In this document: piece by piece, positions 51,758 through 60,700 of the stretch
How positions within the stretch are numbered: the first letter of the stretch is position 1
How the letters are laid out: each line of letters starts with the position of its first letter
From: Xanthomonas melonis
Lineage (GTDB): Bacteria; Pseudomonadota; Gammaproteobacteria; Xanthomonadales; Xanthomonadaceae
Reading direction: 5' to 3'
DNA: 64,000 nt
NCBI RefSeq assembly: GCF_020783655.1
Contig: NZ_JAJGQH010000002.1
Location: 186,001 to 250,000, forward strand
The notes under the pieces: generated by a model
Seen by the model: only the letters and a program-made list of their open reading frames with translations
Told to the model about the DNA's origin: nothing
Databases searched by the model: none
Position numbers and translations under genes: made by a program

Positions 51758-52189
51758 TTATTGGTACTTGATGTCCGCGTCGTAGCTGCTGCCGCCGGGG
51801 CGCCCGTCCTTGCCCAGGCTGATCAGGTCGAACGGCTGCCCATCGCCCGGCACGCGGTATTCGATGGTGTGGCCCCACGGATCGTTGAGTTCGACCGGCT
51901 TGGCGTACGGGCCCAGCCAGCCGCTGCTGCCGCCGGGCTGGGTGACCAGATCGTCGAGCTTGCTCGGCAGCTTGCCGGTGTCCAGCTGGAAGTTTTCGAT
52001 CTTGCCGGCCAGGGTCTGGATCTGCGACTTGGCCAGATTGGCCTTGCCGCGATCGGCACCGCCGAGCACGCGACTGCCGACCAGGGTGAGCACCGCACCG
52101 ATCAGCACGATGACGATGATGATTTCCAGCAGGCTCATACCGGCCTGGCCTGCACGCGACGGACTGCGGGTGATGGAACGCTTGATCAT
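51758..52189 (-). CDS. xpsG: Type II secretion major pseudopilin XpsG (GspG)
   Basis: The 143-residue main shaft subunit. The leader ends Q-A-G and the mature protein starts M-S-L-L-E-I-I-I-V-I-V-L-I-G, so Met replaces the common Phe at +1. The C-terminal part has the GspG calcium-site region with D-P-W-G and G-K-D-G-R-P-G-G. AAGGAAA precedes the ATG. A 243-base gap to xpsF may hold an extra promoter for this abundant subunit. Confidence 0.95.
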   Translation of the reverse strand: MIKRSITRSPSRAGQAGMSLLEIIIVIVLIGAVLTLVGSRVLGGADRGKANLAKSQIQTLAGKIENFQLDTGKLPSKLDDLVTQPGGSSGWLGPYAKPVELNDPWGHTIEYRVPGDGQPFDLISLGKDGRPGGSSYDADIKYQ

Positions 52190-52432
52190 GAACGATTTCC
52201 TTGCACGTCGATGAAGAATGCTGCCGCCAATACAAGACAGGGCGACCAGAGCAATGGTTCCCGCCCATGCACAGGACGGTCGCCGAAAAAATGGGGCACC
52301 ATCGTCGGCCGCTGCCTGTGGCCGGCGCGGCGCAGCGCACGCGCGCCAGCATGCCGCATGGCGATCGCGCTGCCCACAGCGACATCGCAGCCGCGCACTG
52401 CGCGTGCCTGCAGGTCGGCCGCGCCGCCGCGA

Positions 52433-53650
52433 CTAGCCGATGGCATTGGTGAGGTCATACAGCGGTACCAGCACCGAAATGATGACCAGGCCCACCACCG
52501 AGGCCAGCACCAGGGTGATCAGCGGCACCAGCGCGGCCAGCGCGCGATCGATGGCCTGCGCGGTTTCCAGTTCGAACGTGTCAGCGGTCTTGAGCAGCAT
52601 GGTATCCAGCGCGCCGGATTCCTCGCCGACCTGGATCATCTGCAGCGCCAGCCGCGGAAAGCGCTTGCCGCGCGCCAGCGACATCGACAGGCCATGGCCG
52701 TTCTTGACGTCGTCGGCAGCGGCAGCAACGTCGTCGACCAGGGCGGTATTGGACATCACGTTGCGCGCGATGCCGATCGCCGCCAGCAACGGCACACCAT
52801 TGCGCAGCAAGGTCCCCAGGGTGCGCGTGAGGCGTGCGGTTTCCAGCCGCGCGATCAGGCTGCCGACCACCTTCTGGCGCAACAGCCATTCGTCCAGCGC
52901 CGCCCGAAACGCCGCATTGCGTCGCTTGCGATCCAGCCACAGTCCCAGCATGCCCGGCACCACCACCAGCACGATCCACCAGTCGCGCACCAGCAGCCCC
53001 ACGCTCAGCACCGCCTGGGTGAACCAGGGCAACGCCACATCCAGGCTTTCGTACATCTGCGCGAACTGCGGCACCACGTAACCGAGCAGGAACAGCAGCG
53101 CGCAACCCACCACCGCCAGCAGGATCGCCGGATAGATCAAGGCGTTGATGACCTTGCCCTTGAGCGCGCGACTGCGTTCCAGGTAATCGGCCAGCCGCTG
53201 CAAGGTGTCCTGCATGCTGCCGCCGGCCTCGCCCGCGCGCACCATGTTGATGTAGAGCTTGGAAAACAGCCCGTGCTGGCGTTCCAGCGCCGAGGACAGC
53301 GGCGCACCGCCGCGCACGGTGTCGCGGATGTCGCCGATCACCCGCCGGCTCTTGTCGTCCTCGGGCAGGTCCATCAGGATCGACAGGGCGCGGTCCAACG
53401 GCTGCCCGGCACCGATCAGCGTCGCCAGTTGTTGGGTGAACTGCACCAGCGCAGCATTGTCGAATGGCTTCTTGCGCAGCAGCATGCGCAGCGAGGGCGA
53501 ATCGTTTTCGCCGGTGGCCAGGCGGGTTTCCACCGGCAGGTGGCCCTGTTCCTGCAGGCGCAGCGCCACCTCGGCATCGCTGGCCGCTTCCATCTGGCCA
53601 TCGAGCATTTCGCCGTGCGCGTCCAGCGCTTTGTAGCGGTAGAGGGGCAT
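52433..53650 (-). CDS. xpsF: Type II secretion inner-membrane platform protein XpsF (GspF)
   Basis: A 405-residue polytopic protein that couples XpsE to pseudopilus assembly. Two T2SSF domains (about 65-190 and 270-395) each show F-x-Q-Q-L-A-T-L-I-x-A-G or L-G-T-L-L-x-N-G-V-P-L, and three membrane helices lie at about 170-190, 220-240 and 375-400. The start M-P-L-Y-R-Y-K-A-L-D is standard. A large heptamer inverted repeat separates it from xpsE. Confidence 0.95.
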   Translation of the reverse strand: MPLYRYKALDAHGEMLDGQMEAASDAEVALRLQEQGHLPVETRLATGENDSPSLRMLLRKKPFDNAALVQFTQQLATLIGAGQPLDRALSILMDLPEDDKSRRVIGDIRDTVRGGAPLSSALERQHGLFSKLYINMVRAGEAGGSMQDTLQRLADYLERSRALKGKVINALIYPAILLAVVGCALLFLLGYVVPQFAQMYESLDVALPWFTQAVLSVGLLVRDWWIVLVVVPGMLGLWLDRKRRNAAFRAALDEWLLRQKVVGSLIARLETARLTRTLGTLLRNGVPLLAAIGIARNVMSNTALVDDVAAAADDVKNGHGLSMSLARGKRFPRLALQMIQVGEESGALDTMLLKTADTFELETAQAIDRALAALVPLITLVLASVVGLVIISVLVPLYDLTNAIG

Positions 53651-53660
53651 CAGGGCGAGC

Positions 53661-53811
53661 CGGGACCGGGGACCGGGGACCGGGGACCCGGGAAAAGCTG
53701 TTCACTGCCGCACTGAAACTTGGCAGCGCGATGGTCAGCGAATACAACGTACCCCGCAGCGCCATTGCCTCGGCTGTTCCCGGGTCCCCGGTCCCCGGTC
53801 CCCGGTCCCGG
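53661..53811. repeat. Inverted pair of (CGGGGAC)n arrays between xpsF and xpsE
   Basis: The left arm (53661-53692) has four CGGGGAC-like units and ends CCCGGGAAAAGCTG. The right arm (about 53771-53811) begins CGGCTGTTCCCGGG and continues with the reverse-complement units. The pairing thus extends beyond the heptamers. About 70 bases separate the arms. The structure fills nearly the whole gap between xpsE and xpsF. Confidence 0.85.
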
Positions 53812-53819
53812 CACCATCC

Positions 53820-55559
53820 TCACGCATCCTCCGTGACGCGCAGTACTTCCTCGATGGTGGTTTCGCCGCGCAGGGCCTTGGCCAAGCCGTCTTCGTACAT
53901 GGTGCGCATGCCCGCCTGGCGGGCGAGTTGTTCGATCTCGCCCATGCCGGCGCGACGCATCACCGCACGGCGCAGTTCGTCGTTCATCACCAGGAATTCG
54001 ACGATGGTGGTGCGGCCCAGATAACCGGTCGGCGCGGCGGCCGACGGGCGCGGGCGATACAGGAAGATCTCGCCCTCCGGCTGCAGGCGGCGCAGATCGA
54101 ACTTCTCGATCTCCTCCGGCGCGGCGGCGTAGCGTTCGGCATTGGCCAGATCCAGCTTGCGTACCAGCCGCTGCGCCAGGATGCCATTGATGGTGGAGGT
54201 CAGCAGGTAATCCTCCACCCCCATGTCCAACAGGCGGGTGATGCCGCCGGCGGCGTTGTTGGTGTGCAGCGTCGAGAGCACCAGGTGGCCGGTGAGCGCG
54301 GACTGGATGGCGATGCGCGCGGTTTCCAGATCGCGCATTTCGCCGATCATGATGATGTCCGGATCCTGGCGCACGATGCTGCGCAACGCATTGGCGAAAT
54401 CCAGCCCGATCTGCGGCTTGGCCTGGATCTGGTTGATGCCTTCGATCTGGTATTCCACCGGATCTTCGACGGTGATGATCTTGACGTCGGCGGTATTGAG
54501 CTGGCTCAGTGCGGTATACAGCGTGGTGGTCTTGCCCGAGCCGGTGGGGCCGGTGACCAGCATGATGCCGTGCGGCTGCTCCAGCACCTTGCGGAACTGC
54601 GGCAGGAATTCTTCGGTGAAGCCGAGCTTGTAGAAGTCGAACACCACCGTTTCGCGGTCGAGCAGACGCATCACCACGCTTTCGCCATGCGCGGTCGGCA
54701 CGGTGCTGACGCGCAGGTCCAGTTCCTTGCCCTGTACGCGCAACATGATGCGTCCGTCCTGCGGCAGGCGGCGCTCGGCGATATTGAGCTTGGCCATGAT
54801 CTTGATGCGGCTGATCACCGCGGCGGTCAGCTTGGCGGGCGGGCTTTCGCCCTCCACCAGCACCCCATCCACGCGGTAACGCACCTTGAGCCGGCTTTCG
54901 AACGGTTCGATGTGGATGTCGGAGGCGCGCAGCTCCACCGCGTGCTGGATCACCAGGTTCACCAGGCGGATCACCGGCGCTTCGGAGGCCAGATCGCGCA
55001 AGGCTTCGATATCGTCGCTGCTGTTGGCATCGCCATCGGCGGTTTCCACGATGGTGCCCATCGCGCTGCGGCCCTGGCCATACCAGCGCTCGATCAGGTC
55101 GTCGATTTCCGAACGCAGACCGACCTGCAGGAACAGTGCACAGCCGGTGGCCAGACGCACTGCGTCGACGGCGTAATCGTCGTATGGGTCGGCGATCCAC
55201 AGATCCAGCCGGCCATCGCGTTCGCCCACCGGGCACAGGTGGAATTGCTTGAGGAAGCGCAGCGACAGCCCCTGCACTTCGGGCAGCATCTCCGGCGGGG
55301 TATCGCCGAGTTGGCGCGCATCCATCAGCGGCAGGCCAAGCACATCGGCGCAGGTTTCCGCATGATCGCGCTCGGACACCAGGCCCAGGCGGCCCAGCAA
55401 GGCCAGCAGCCCCATCCCCGATTCGGCCTGCAGCTGACGCGCGCGCAACAGATCGGTGTCCTTCAGACGACGGCGTTCAAGCAGCGCTTCGACGATGCGC
55501 GTCTCCGCGCTTCGATGCTCAATTGGATCGACGGCAACCGCGTTCACACTCGTCTCCAC
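53820..55559 (-). CDS. xpsE: Type II secretion ATPase XpsE (GspE)
   Basis: The cytoplasmic hexameric motor, 579 residues. N-domain (about 27-80) is of the MshEN/GspE-N type. The catalytic part has Walker A G-P-T-G-S-G-K-T (337-344), the Asp box E-D-P-V-E-Y (365-370), Walker B with G-E-M-R-D (406-410) and the His box S-T-L-H-T-N-N-A (429-436). The zinc tetracysteine region found in most GspE proteins is replaced by a cysteine-free segment after L-V-R-K-L-D. First gene of the xps operon. Confidence 0.96.
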   Translation of the reverse strand: METSVNAVAVDPIEHRSAETRIVEALLERRRLKDTDLLRARQLQAESGMGLLALLGRLGLVSERDHAETCADVLGLPLMDARQLGDTPPEMLPEVQGLSLRFLKQFHLCPVGERDGRLDLWIADPYDDYAVDAVRLATGCALFLQVGLRSEIDDLIERWYGQGRSAMGTIVETADGDANSSDDIEALRDLASEAPVIRLVNLVIQHAVELRASDIHIEPFESRLKVRYRVDGVLVEGESPPAKLTAAVISRIKIMAKLNIAERRLPQDGRIMLRVQGKELDLRVSTVPTAHGESVVMRLLDRETVVFDFYKLGFTEEFLPQFRKVLEQPHGIMLVTGPTGSGKTTTLYTALSQLNTADVKIITVEDPVEYQIEGINQIQAKPQIGLDFANALRSIVRQDPDIIMIGEMRDLETARIAIQSALTGHLVLSTLHTNNAAGGITRLLDMGVEDYLLTSTINGILAQRLVRKLDLANAERYAAAPEEIEKFDLRRLQPEGEIFLYRPRPSAAAPTGYLGRTTIVEFLVMNDELRRAVMRRAGMGEIEQLARQAGMRTMYEDGLAKALRGETTIEEVLRVTEDA

Positions 55560-55622
55560 TGGTCCGGCGCCGACTGTAGCAGTTTGCCGCGACGATCAAG
55601 CGCGCGTCGTTCGATCACCCTG

Positions 55623-55658
55623 AAAAACGATGCCCCCGGTGATTGGCCGGGGGCATCG
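55623..55658 (-). terminator. Rho-independent terminator of the subtilase gene
   Basis: CGATGCCCCCGG and CCGGGGGCATCG form a 12-bp perfect stem with a 7-base loop, followed on the minus strand by TTTTTCA. It lies 20 bases beyond the protease stop and shields the xpsE promoter region from read-through. Confidence 0.9.
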
Positions 55659-55677
55659 GTCACACTATTGCTCGAGC

Positions 55678-57561
55678 TTACTGTCGCGCGACGAGCGTCA
55701 CCTTCGCATAGTCCATCGCGCCGACCAGCTTGATGTAGTAGGTCCCTGCCTTGGGCGCAGTGAAACGGACGGTTTCGCTGTTGCCGGGACGGGTCGACTT
55801 GGCATCGAAGCTGGTGTTGCTGGGCTCGGCTTCATGGCTGACATAGACCGACACGTCGCCGGTGCCGCCATAGGTCATGAAACTCAGCACCGCACCGGCC
55901 TTGGCTTCGAAACTGTATAGCGTGGAACTGGCGTAGTCGCCGCTCAGGCCGGTCAGCGGCACCTTGTTGGTCAGGGCGATGGCGGTCGGTGCGCAGCTCT
56001 CGGTCTCCGGATCGCAGGGCTCTTCCAGTACCGCTTCCAGTGCGGCCTTGGCATCGACGATGCCGCTGCCGATCGGCGTTGCGCTGGGCGGGGTCACCGG
56101 AAAACGGCGGCTGGTCTGCTTGAGCAGGGCTTCCACCGCGGCCGGCGTCAACGGACCTTCGCCCAGACCGATCGCTGCGCTCTGCACCAGGGCCACGATG
56201 CCGGCCACGTGCGGCGATGCCATCGAGGTGCCCCCCAGCCCCAGGTAGGTGTAGGAACCGGACGTCGGCGTGGTGGCGCCGGTGTAGCCTGCCTGCCAGA
56301 CATAGCCGCCCGGATTGCCGTCCACGCTGCCGCCGCCGCCAGGACCGGACAGATCGACCTTGCTGCCGTAGTTGGAGTAGTAGGCGATGCCGCCAGTGAT
56401 ACGGGTCGCACCCACCGTGATGGTGTTGTTGCAGCTGGCCGGCGAGTAGTCAGCCGCGTCGTCGCTGCTGTTGCCGGCCGCCACCACCACGGTGGTGCCG
56501 CGCGCGACCGCGCCATTGATCGCCAGCTGGGTGGCCGCATCGCAGGCCCCGCCACCGCCCAGGCTCAGGTTGATCACTTCGGCCGGATTGGTGTTGGCCG
56601 GGATCCCCTGCACCGTGCCGCCGGAGGCCCACACGATGGCATCGGCGATATCGGAGGTGTAACCGCCGCAGCGGCCGAGCACGCGCACCGGCAGCACGGT
56701 CGCCCTGGGCGCCACGCCGGCCATACCGACGCTGTTGTTGGTCGCCTCGGCCACGGTGCCGGAGACGTGGGTACCGTGCCAGGAGCTTTCCTGTGCCACC
56801 GAACCGGGGTAGCAGACATTGTCGGCCTCTTCCCAATCGCCGTAGTCCAGCGCGCCGGGAACCCGGGCATCGGTCGGACGGCGCGAGATTTCGGCATCGG
56901 AGATGAAATCGTAGCCTTGCAGCAGATTGCCGGCGAAGTCCGGATGGCCCGGCAGGATGCCGGTATCCAGCACCGCCACCACCACGCCCGCACCCTGCGA
57001 CAGATCCCATGCCGCCGGCGCATTGATGCCGCCGGTGGGGTTGCTCAGGTGCCACTGGTACTGCGCGTACAACGGGTCGTTGGGAACCAGCTGCGGGCTC
57101 ACGTCGGTGGCGGCCACGCTCTTCCGAATTTCCACCGGACGCAGCATGCGATCGATCTGCACATCGGCCACGACAGGATCGTTCTTCAGCTCCACCACCA
57201 CCTTGTCCACCTGCGCGGGGGTCAGGGTACTGGACAGCTTGATCAGGTCCGAACCGATTCCCAGCTTGCGCACATAGGTCGCCTTCGCGGCGGCAGCGGC
57301 GCTGCGTGCGCCCGATGCGGCACCGACGCGGCCGACGGCGGCCTGCACGGCACTCAGCTTGCTGTTGCGATCGGTCGCGGCGGCCGAATCGTCCTTGTAG
57401 CGCACGATCAGGCGGCTGCTGAAGGCGGCACCGGCAGGGGCTGCCTGGGCCGGTTCCTTGACCAGCAGCTTGGGCGCCGCGGCCAAGGTGCCGGAAGCAC
57501 CGAGGGCCATCATCAGAATGGCGCCGGTCAGCGGAGTGAGGCGGAAAGTCTTGTCGATCAC
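55678..57561 (-). CDS. Secreted subtilisin-family (S8) serine protease
   Basis: An extracellular protease of 627 residues. I chose a GTG start (V-I-D-K-T-F) because AGAGGA lies just before it and a signal peptide (about 8-29, ending L-A-A-A) follows; the longer frame has no signal. Propeptide is about 30-155. The catalytic triad is Asp199 (V-L-D-T-G), His262 (W-H-G-T-H) and Ser446 (G-T-S-M-A-S-P), with oxyanion Asn364. Four or more cysteines suggest disulfides. A C-terminal pre-peptidase (PPC) domain covers about 520-627. It is likely a substrate of the neighbouring Xps system. A strong terminator follows. Confidence 0.92.
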   Translation of the reverse strand: MIDKTFRLTPLTGAILMMALGASGTLAAAPKLLVKEPAQAAPAGAAFSSRLIVRYKDDSAAATDRNSKLSAVQAAVGRVGAASGARSAAAAAKATYVRKLGIGSDLIKLSSTLTPAQVDKVVVELKNDPVVADVQIDRMLRPVEIRKSVAATDVSPQLVPNDPLYAQYQWHLSNPTGGINAPAAWDLSQGAGVVVAVLDTGILPGHPDFAGNLLQGYDFISDAEISRRPTDARVPGALDYGDWEEADNVCYPGSVAQESSWHGTHVSGTVAEATNNSVGMAGVAPRATVLPVRVLGRCGGYTSDIADAIVWASGGTVQGIPANTNPAEVINLSLGGGGACDAATQLAINGAVARGTTVVVAAGNSSDDAADYSPASCNNTITVGATRITGGIAYYSNYGSKVDLSGPGGGGSVDGNPGGYVWQAGYTGATTPTSGSYTYLGLGGTSMASPHVAGIVALVQSAAIGLGEGPLTPAAVEALLKQTSRRFPVTPPSATPIGSGIVDAKAALEAVLEEPCDPETESCAPTAIALTNKVPLTGLSGDYASSTLYSFEAKAGAVLSFMTYGGTGDVSVYVSHEAEPSNTSFDAKSTRPGNSETVRFTAPKAGTYYIKLVGAMDYAKVTLVARQ

Positions 57562-57740
57562 GGTGAAGTCCTCTTCGTGTTTTTCGTCAATCAGGCTTGG
57601 AGCAGCGTCGAAAACGCAGCGCAGCCGTGGTACGGCCCGCTGCCTCTTGTCGATCGCTCCTGATACGGCCATCCCTGCATGCGGATCCGTTGGCTGGCCT
57701 AGCCACGGTCCCTGCCCGCCCCCTCAGGCCCTGCCCTGCC

Positions 57741-57766
57741 GCGACGGCGCGCAACCGCGCCGTCGC
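57741..57766 (-). terminator. Hairpin after the trimeric autotransporter gene
   Basis: An 11-bp perfect stem (GCGACGGCGCG / CGCGCCGTCGC) with a CAAC loop lies 17 bases beyond the adhesin stop. No T-run follows on the minus strand, so it may act with Rho or protect the mRNA end. Confidence 0.6.
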
Positions 57767-57782
57767 GTTGATGCAACCGCGC

Positions 57783-60700
57783 TTACCAACCGAAACCGGC
57801 ACCCACGCCGATGGAACGGTCATCGCCACTGAGCGCACCGCCCACGGTCAGGGTGGCGCGCGGGCTGATCGCACGCTGGTAGCCCACCGACAGCGCCGAT
57901 TCGCCGTTCTGGAAGCCGACGCCGGCACCGATGCGGTTCTGCGATGCGATGCCCGCCACGCTGGCGGACATGTTCAACATCGCCGAGCTCATCGCGCCCT
58001 GGCGGTCCAGACGACGGTTCTGCCGACGCAGACGGTCTTCGATATCGCCCTGGTAGCTCTGGAAGCTGTCGGCCATCGCGCTGTAGCGGCTGTCGGTGTA
58101 GCTGTTGGCCGCGGCGACCCCGCTGTCCAGTTGCCCCTTGTTCACCGCATCGGTGGCGCGCGTTCCGGCGGCCACATTGGCCACCTGACGCTCGCCGCCC
58201 ACACTCCCCACCGACACCGTGTTGGCGCGGTCGGCGACCGAACCCTGGCCCAGCGCCACTGCACCCTGCGCGGTGGCGCGCGCGCCCTGGCCGATGGCCG
58301 TGCCCGATGCCGCTGCGACCTGCGCGCCTTCGCCCAGCGCCACCGCATTGGTCGCCGCTGCCGCGATCTGCGTGTTGGCGCCCACCGCGGTGCTGCCATC
58401 GGCGTTGACGCGCGCATTGCTGCCGATCGCCGTGTCGTTGGGACCATGCGCGTAGGCGTTGTTGCCGATGGCGGTGCCGGTGACGTGATTGGCGACCGCC
58501 GCGTTCCCCACCACCGTGGGCGTGGCGGCCGGCGTGATCGCACCCACCACCGCCGCAGTCGGCGTGCCCTGCACGCCGGCCGAGACATTGCTGACCGGGG
58601 TGGAGACAGGCGCAACCGGCACGCCCGTATTGCTCGGCGGCGTCGGGCGCGGCGCCATGGCGACAGACCGCCCATCGAGTTCGCTGACCCTGCTGTCCAG
58701 CGCAGTCAGCGCCGCACCCACGTTGTTGTAGCTGGCACCCTGGATCACGTAGGTCGGCGCCACGAAGACGCCTTGCGCACCGATCGCCGCACCGCCGCCG
58801 AGGAAGCTGGCCGCATTGCTCAGCGACTGGAACAACTGGCCGCCGTTGATCGCATCGGTACTGGCATCGGCGATCGCACCGGCGCCAACGTTGACGATAC
58901 GCCGCGTCGCCGGGCCACCGCGGCCATTGCCGCTACCGACCGACACCGTATTGGCATCATAGGTCCGCGACCCCGAGCCCAGGGCCACCGAATCGGCGCC
59001 GCTGGCACCGGCATTTGCGCCTAGGGCCACGGCATTGCTGCCGCTTTCGCGCACGAACGAGTTGTAACCCAGCGCAACGCCGTTCTCGCCGATCGAATTG
59101 GTCTGGCGGCCCATCGCGGTGCTGTTGATGCCGCTGGCGCTGCTGTCCACGCCCATCGCACTGGCACCGGTGGCCGAAGCCCGGCTGCCGGACGCGATGG
59201 CCACGCTGCGTGCGCCGGTCGCTGCAGCCCCGGAACCTGCGGCCGTGCTGCGCTCGCCGTTGGCGGTGGCCACGGCATCGCCGGTGGTCTTGAACATGCT
59301 GCTGGTGGTCTGCACATCGGCCGACAAGGCATCCAGCTGGCCCTTGTTGACCGCATCGGTCGCCGCCTGGCCATCGCTGACGTTGACGATGCGGCGCGTC
59401 GCCGGACCGCCGCGCCCATTGCCGCTGCCGATCGACACCGTGTCGGCCTCGTAGGTCCGCGAACCCGCACCCAGCGCCACCGAATTGGCACCGGTGGCAC
59501 CGGCGTTGGCGCCCAGGGCCACGCCATTGACCGCGCTCTGGCGCACGAACGAGTTGTAGCCTACCGAGACCGCGTTCTCGCCGATCACGTTGACCTGCCG
59601 GCCGACGCCCGTGCTGTTGATACCGGTGGCCGATCCGTCCACACCGATCACGCTCGCACCGACCGCGTCGGCGCGGCTGCCTCCGCCGACTGCCAGCGTG
59701 TTGTCGGCCAGCGCGGCCGCGCTCTGTCCCAGCGCGCTTGCGTTGGCGCCATCGGCGTACGAGTTCCAGCCGATCGCCGTGGTGTAGTCGTCGGTGGCCC
59801 AGGCGCCCGCGCCGAACGCAGCGGCGCCGGTGCCGGAGGCACGCGCAGGAATGAAACCGCCGAACGTGCTGCCGCCCACCGCCACGCTTTCCGCACCGGT
59901 CGCTTCGCTGAACTCGCCCACGGCCACGGCGCTGACGCCTGCCGCCCGCGCCGAGGCACCCACCGCAGTGCTGTAATCGCTCAATGCCTCCGCGCCGTAA
60001 CCCAGTGCCGAGGAAAGCCTGCCGGTGGATTGGCTGTAACCGCCGAACGCGGCGCTGGCCACGCCCGACGCGGTACCGCGGAAGCCCACCGCCGTGGCCT
60101 GGTTGTCGGACGCCACCGCCTCGCTGCCCAGCGCCGTGGTGTAGGTGGACACGGCCTGTGCACCGGCACCATTGGCGGTGGCGCCGATGTCGCTGGCCTG
60201 CGCGTTGCTGCCGACGGCGCTGCTGTTCTCGCCCAGGGCCTGGGCATTGCTGCCCACCGCCGCGCTGCCGGCACCATTGGCCAGTGCGCTCACGCCCAAG
60301 GCGGTACTCGCATCGGCCACTGCCTGGGCACCGGAGCCCAGTGCGGTGCTGCGGTCGCCGATCGCGTTGGCACCCTCGCCTGCCGCCAGTGCGTTGTCGC
60401 CCTCGACATAGGCGCCGGCATCGCTGTCGTCGCTGCCGCTGGCCTGGAAGTACTTGCTGGTGGCCTGGCCGGCTTCGGCCACGGCATTGAGCTGATCCAG
60501 GTTCACCGCATCGGTACCCTGCGTGCCGGCGGCCACGTTGGTGATCTGACGCTCGTTGCCGGCACTGCCCACCGACACCGCGAAGTCGCGATCGGCCACC
60601 GAATCGGCGCCCAGGGCCACGCTGCCTTCGCCCGAGGACTCGGCGAAATTACCCAGTGCGGTGCTGTTGAGGCCCGGCGCCCACGCCGCGCCACCGACTG

